Below are positions 61,923-64,000 of a stretch of DNA of 64,000 nt, piece after piece. Position numbers and translations under genes: made by a program. Every line of letters begins with the position of its first letter. Positions within the stretch are counted from its first letter, which is position 1. The notes under the pieces are model-generated. The model made no database searches, was not told the origin of the DNA, and saw nothing but the letters and a program-made list of their open reading frames with translations. The stretch is from Flavobacterium alkalisoli (GTDB lineage Bacteria; Bacteroidota; Bacteroidia; Flavobacteriales; Flavobacteriaceae). The stretch lies in assembly GCF_008000935.1 (NCBI RefSeq), contig NZ_CP042831.1, positions 682,001 through 746,000 on the forward strand, given 5' to 3'.

Positions 61923-62980
61923 TTTGATACTAATGTAAAACTATGGTCTTTACCCTGGTACTGGTTGTACAGCACTATATTTCTATATTCTTTCTTTCCG
62001 ATGGAATTAATAAGTACTTCTGATGGAACATGCTGTTTTTTTACAACCTGAGAAGCAAGCCATAAACCAAAGGCAGATGCAGTATTATACTCCCCACTTA
62101 AATGTTTATAATACAATTGCGGGATATTACTTAATTTATTTTTTGCCAGTTCGTTATAGTAAGCGTCAAACTCCACATCGCCGTTGTAGCCCAGTACAAC
62201 AGCATCAATATCACTTATATCGAGATTGTTGTGTTTAAGGAAATCTTTCAGTTTTCCTTCCACCTCCTCTTTTTCAAGAATGTTATAGATTGCCACATCC
62301 TTTAGTTCGGCATAGGTAGTTTGCTGTTTGTCTCCTGAAAGTACAAAAAACACAGCACCTTCTGAAAACACCGATCCTTTTGAAGTAGAAGTCAGTACAT
62401 CATAATCAGGCTGCCCTTTGCTTTTTATATTTCCTTTTATCTCCAGAAAATGCATTGTTGCTTCACCTGCCTCTTCGACACCTCCGGTAAGTACTGCATT
62501 GGCTTCTCCCTCTTCAATTTGAAGCTGTGCATCAATCAGCGCCGATTCAAACGAAACCGCTCCGTTAACATAGGTAAAATTGTAAGCCTTACATTGCAGG
62601 CCAAGGGCAATTTGCCCTCCCACGGTATTATGGGTAGACTGAATAAAGGAAGTTGGCGTAAGGAACTCCTCATTGTTATCCAGTATGGCTTTAAGGAATT
62701 TCTCAGAATCCACTACACAGCCCATACCAGTCCCGGTAATAATAGCATCAGGTTGTTCTAAACCGGCTTCTTTTAAAGCCATTGCCGATGCCACTATTCC
62801 GTTCTTAACCCCCTTAGCCATTCTTCTTCCGGCAGCAGGGGCAATAAATTCTTTATAATCAGGCTGGCTTATCTCAAGAATATTATTGTCTTTATTAACA
62901 ATAATCTCATCAAGAAAACCATCTCCAAAAGTCTTTTGTGCAGAAACACAACCAACACCGTTTATATAACACTTTTTCAT
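61916..62980 (-). CDS. Ketosynthase-like chain-length-factor partner (no active-site cysteine)
   Basis: 354 residues with thiolase/ketosynthase fold (YINGVGCVSAQK, IITGTGMGCVVDSEKF, TPTSFIQSTHNTVGGQIALG). The position of the catalytic cysteine motif (CxTGA) reads FTYVNGAVSF at about residues 135-144, so there is no nucleophile, and the second histidine motif reads HLSGEYNTAS rather than TGHxxxA. This matches chain-length-factor subunits that pair with an active ketosynthase. Its start overlaps the stop of the active ketosynthase gene by one base, as expected for such a heterodimer. Confidence 0.82.
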   Translation of the reverse strand: MKKCYINGVGCVSAQKTFGDGFLDEIIVNKDNNILEISQPDYKEFIAPAAGRRMAKGVKNGIVASAMALKEAGLEQPDAIITGTGMGCVVDSEKFLKAILDNNEEFLTPTSFIQSTHNTVGGQIALGLQCKAYNFTYVNGAVSFESALIDAQLQIEEGEANAVLTGGVEEAGEATMHFLEIKGNIKSKGQPDYDVLTSTSKGSVFSEGAVFFVLSGDKQQTTYAELKDVAIYNILEKEEVEGKLKDFLKHNNLDISDIDAVVLGYNGDVEFDAYYNELAKNKLSNIPQLYYKHLSGEYNTASAFGLWLASQVVKKQHVPSEVLINSIGKKEYRNIVLYNQYQGKDHSFTLVSKC

Positions 62981-64000
62981 TAGCTTTTTGAGAACAAAAG
63001 GGTTGAACAGTTACCGCCAAACCCAAAAGAGTTTGACAACACATGATTGATTTCTTTTTCCATTAAAACCGTTTGCGGAACAAGATCAAACTCTTCCATT
63101 TTGGTTTTATAGTTAAGGTTAGGAAACACCTTATTATGCTGTAATGCCAGCACGCTGAATACTGCCTCAATTGCGGCAGCGGCTGCCAGTGTATGCCCTG
63201 TAAAAGGTTTGGTAGAGCTAAAGTGGGGTACATTTGTGCCAAAAGTCCTTATAAGCGCCCTTCCTTCCGAAAGATCGTTATTAGGGGTTGCCGTACCATG
63301 TGCATTAATATAATCTATATCCTGTGGTTTAAGTCCCGACACCTTAAATGCCTTTTCCATTGCAAGGTAAGCACCTTCCCCGTTTTCTGAAGAAGCGGTT
63401 TGATGGTAAGCATCATTGGCATTGCCATAGCCCGAAAGATAGGCTAGTACTTTTTTGTTTTGCTTTTTCACCACCTCATCCGATTCTAAAACCAGAAAAG
63501 CAGCAGCCTCACCCAGGTTAAGTCCCTTCCTGTTATTATCGAAAGGAGTATTATAGGTATCCGATAATATCATAAGTGTCTTAAAACCGTTTATGGTAAA
63601 TTTTGAAAGTGCATCAGTACCACCTACAATAACCCTGTCCAGCTTTCCGGCCTTAATAAGCCTTGCACCAAGCATAATGGCATTTGCTGCCGAAGAGCAT
63701 GCCGTGCTTATGGTAGTAACCACACCTTTAAGACCTAGCTGTTGGGCTATTTTATGAGTTGAGTCGCCTGCATCATGAGAATCGATATACTTCCTGCTTT
63801 CTTCCTTATCGAAATAATCGTAGAAGAACTTTTCGGTCATATCCATTCCGCCTACACTTGTTGCAGATATAATACCAGTGTTGTACTCGTTAATATCGTT
63901 TATACCTGCATTCTGTACCGCCTGTTTTGCTGCCAAAGCACCAAGCATTGCAGTACGTGAGTAGTTATTATCCGCATCCAGGCCCAGTTCCTGCTCCAGC
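62980..64000 (-). CDS. Beta-ketoacyl-ACP synthase, KAS II type (5' end outside window)
   Basis: At least 340 residues; the frame stays open through the right edge (LEQELGLDADNNYSRTA before the first internal Met at 63948), so the true start is beyond 64000. Active-site cysteine in ISTACSSAANAI, histidines in HGTATPNNDLSEG and TKPFTGHTLAAAAAIEA, the normal Cys-His-His set. It catalyses the condensation that extends the chain on the carrier protein. It is transcribed with the ketosynthase-like partner next to it and heads the visible part of the flexirubin-type unit. Confidence 0.92.
   Translation of the reverse strand, partial: LEQELGLDADNNYSRTAMLGALAAKQAVQNAGINDINEYNTGIISATSVGGMDMTEKFFYDYFDKEESRKYIDSHDAGDSTHKIAQQLGLKGVVTTISTACSSAANAIMLGARLIKAGKLDRVIVGGTDALSKFTINGFKTLMILSDTYNTPFDNNRKGLNLGEAAAFLVLESDEVVKKQNKKVLAYLSGYGNANDAYHQTASSENGEGAYLAMEKAFKVSGLKPQDIDYINAHGTATPNNDLSEGRALIRTFGTNVPHFSSTKPFTGHTLAAAAAIEAVFSVLALQHNKVFPNLNYKTKMEEFDLVPQTVLMEKEINHVLSNSFGFGGNCSTLLFSKS

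Overview
The window comes from a member of the Bacteroidota, almost certainly the family Flavobacteriaceae and probably Flavobacterium or a close relative. Three things point there. First, gene content: detached atpD-atpC, a DUF4270 lipoprotein, type A and type B type IX secretion (T9SS) sorting domains, a two-domain OlsF-type acyltransferase and a flexirubin/aryl-polyene gene set. Second, promoters: several genes are preceded by the Bacteroidota -7 motif TAnnTTTG, some with a TTG/TTTG box about 20 bases upstream. Third, base composition is AT-rich, and exported proteins carry typical signal peptides ending in AQ or lipoboxes ending in SC. No rRNA, tRNA, CRISPR array or complete insertion sequence was seen. 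The species cannot be named from this sequence.

Layout. 1-1049: a small membrane-protein/HTH-regulator cassette, cut by the left edge. 1052-8811 (minus): ATP synthase beta and epsilon subunits, a frameshifted SIMPL-domain gene, glmS, a DUF4270 lipoprotein and a half-length glycogen-synthase-like protein. 8921-18786 (plus): panC, panD, a YbhN-type membrane protein, an esterase-fold protein that lacks the usual nucleophile, radA, a monofunctional GT51 transglycosylase, a MuiA-like DUF4139 protein and a secreted sugar dehydrogenase with a T9SS tag. 18793-18913: a nested inverted repeat between convergent genes. 18939-25962: OmpA-type lipoprotein, exonuclease III, ornithine-lipid acyltransferase, DUF805 protein, a 2-hydroxyacid dehydrogenase fused to a glyoxalase/VOC domain, and an ammonium transporter. 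26148-27220: an AT-rich HNH endonuclease plus small partner, the most foreign-looking segment. 27410-35607: small proteins, a TPR/HTH regulator and a complete four-gene ligase-associated DNA-repair operon (MBL exonuclease, ATP-dependent ligase, DEXH helicase, PdeM). 35955-40161: symporter, OsmC, DinB and GT9 genes. 40544-46915: a surface protein of about 2,120 residues with eight tandem repeats and a type B T9SS tag.

47052-64000 (minus) is the downstream part of a flexirubin/dialkylresorcinol-type aryl-polyene locus. It holds a beta-ketoacyl synthase and a KS-like partner without the catalytic cysteine, a polysaccharide deacetylase, a LolA-like carrier, a lipoprotein, four tandem outer-membrane beta-barrel paralogues, a FabZ-like dehydratase, a glycosyltransferase/DUF2062 protein, an RND exporter fused to an acyltransferase and a methyltransferase-like domain, an FAD oxidoreductase, a C45-type acylhydrolase lipoprotein and an AMP-dependent ligase. 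Gene spacing is mostly overlapping or under 25 bp. A well-formed internal promoter at 56413-56444 splits the locus into two transcription units. The expected logic is polyene chain synthesis by KS/CLF/dehydratase, aryl activation and desaturation by ligase and oxidoreductase, and transport to the outer membrane by the RND protein, LolA-like protein and barrels. The locus continues beyond the right edge.

The least explained items are the tandem barrel array, the triple-domain exporter fusion, the dehydrogenase-VOC fusion, the HNH pair, the nucleophile-less esterase and the hairpins that cover two start regions.
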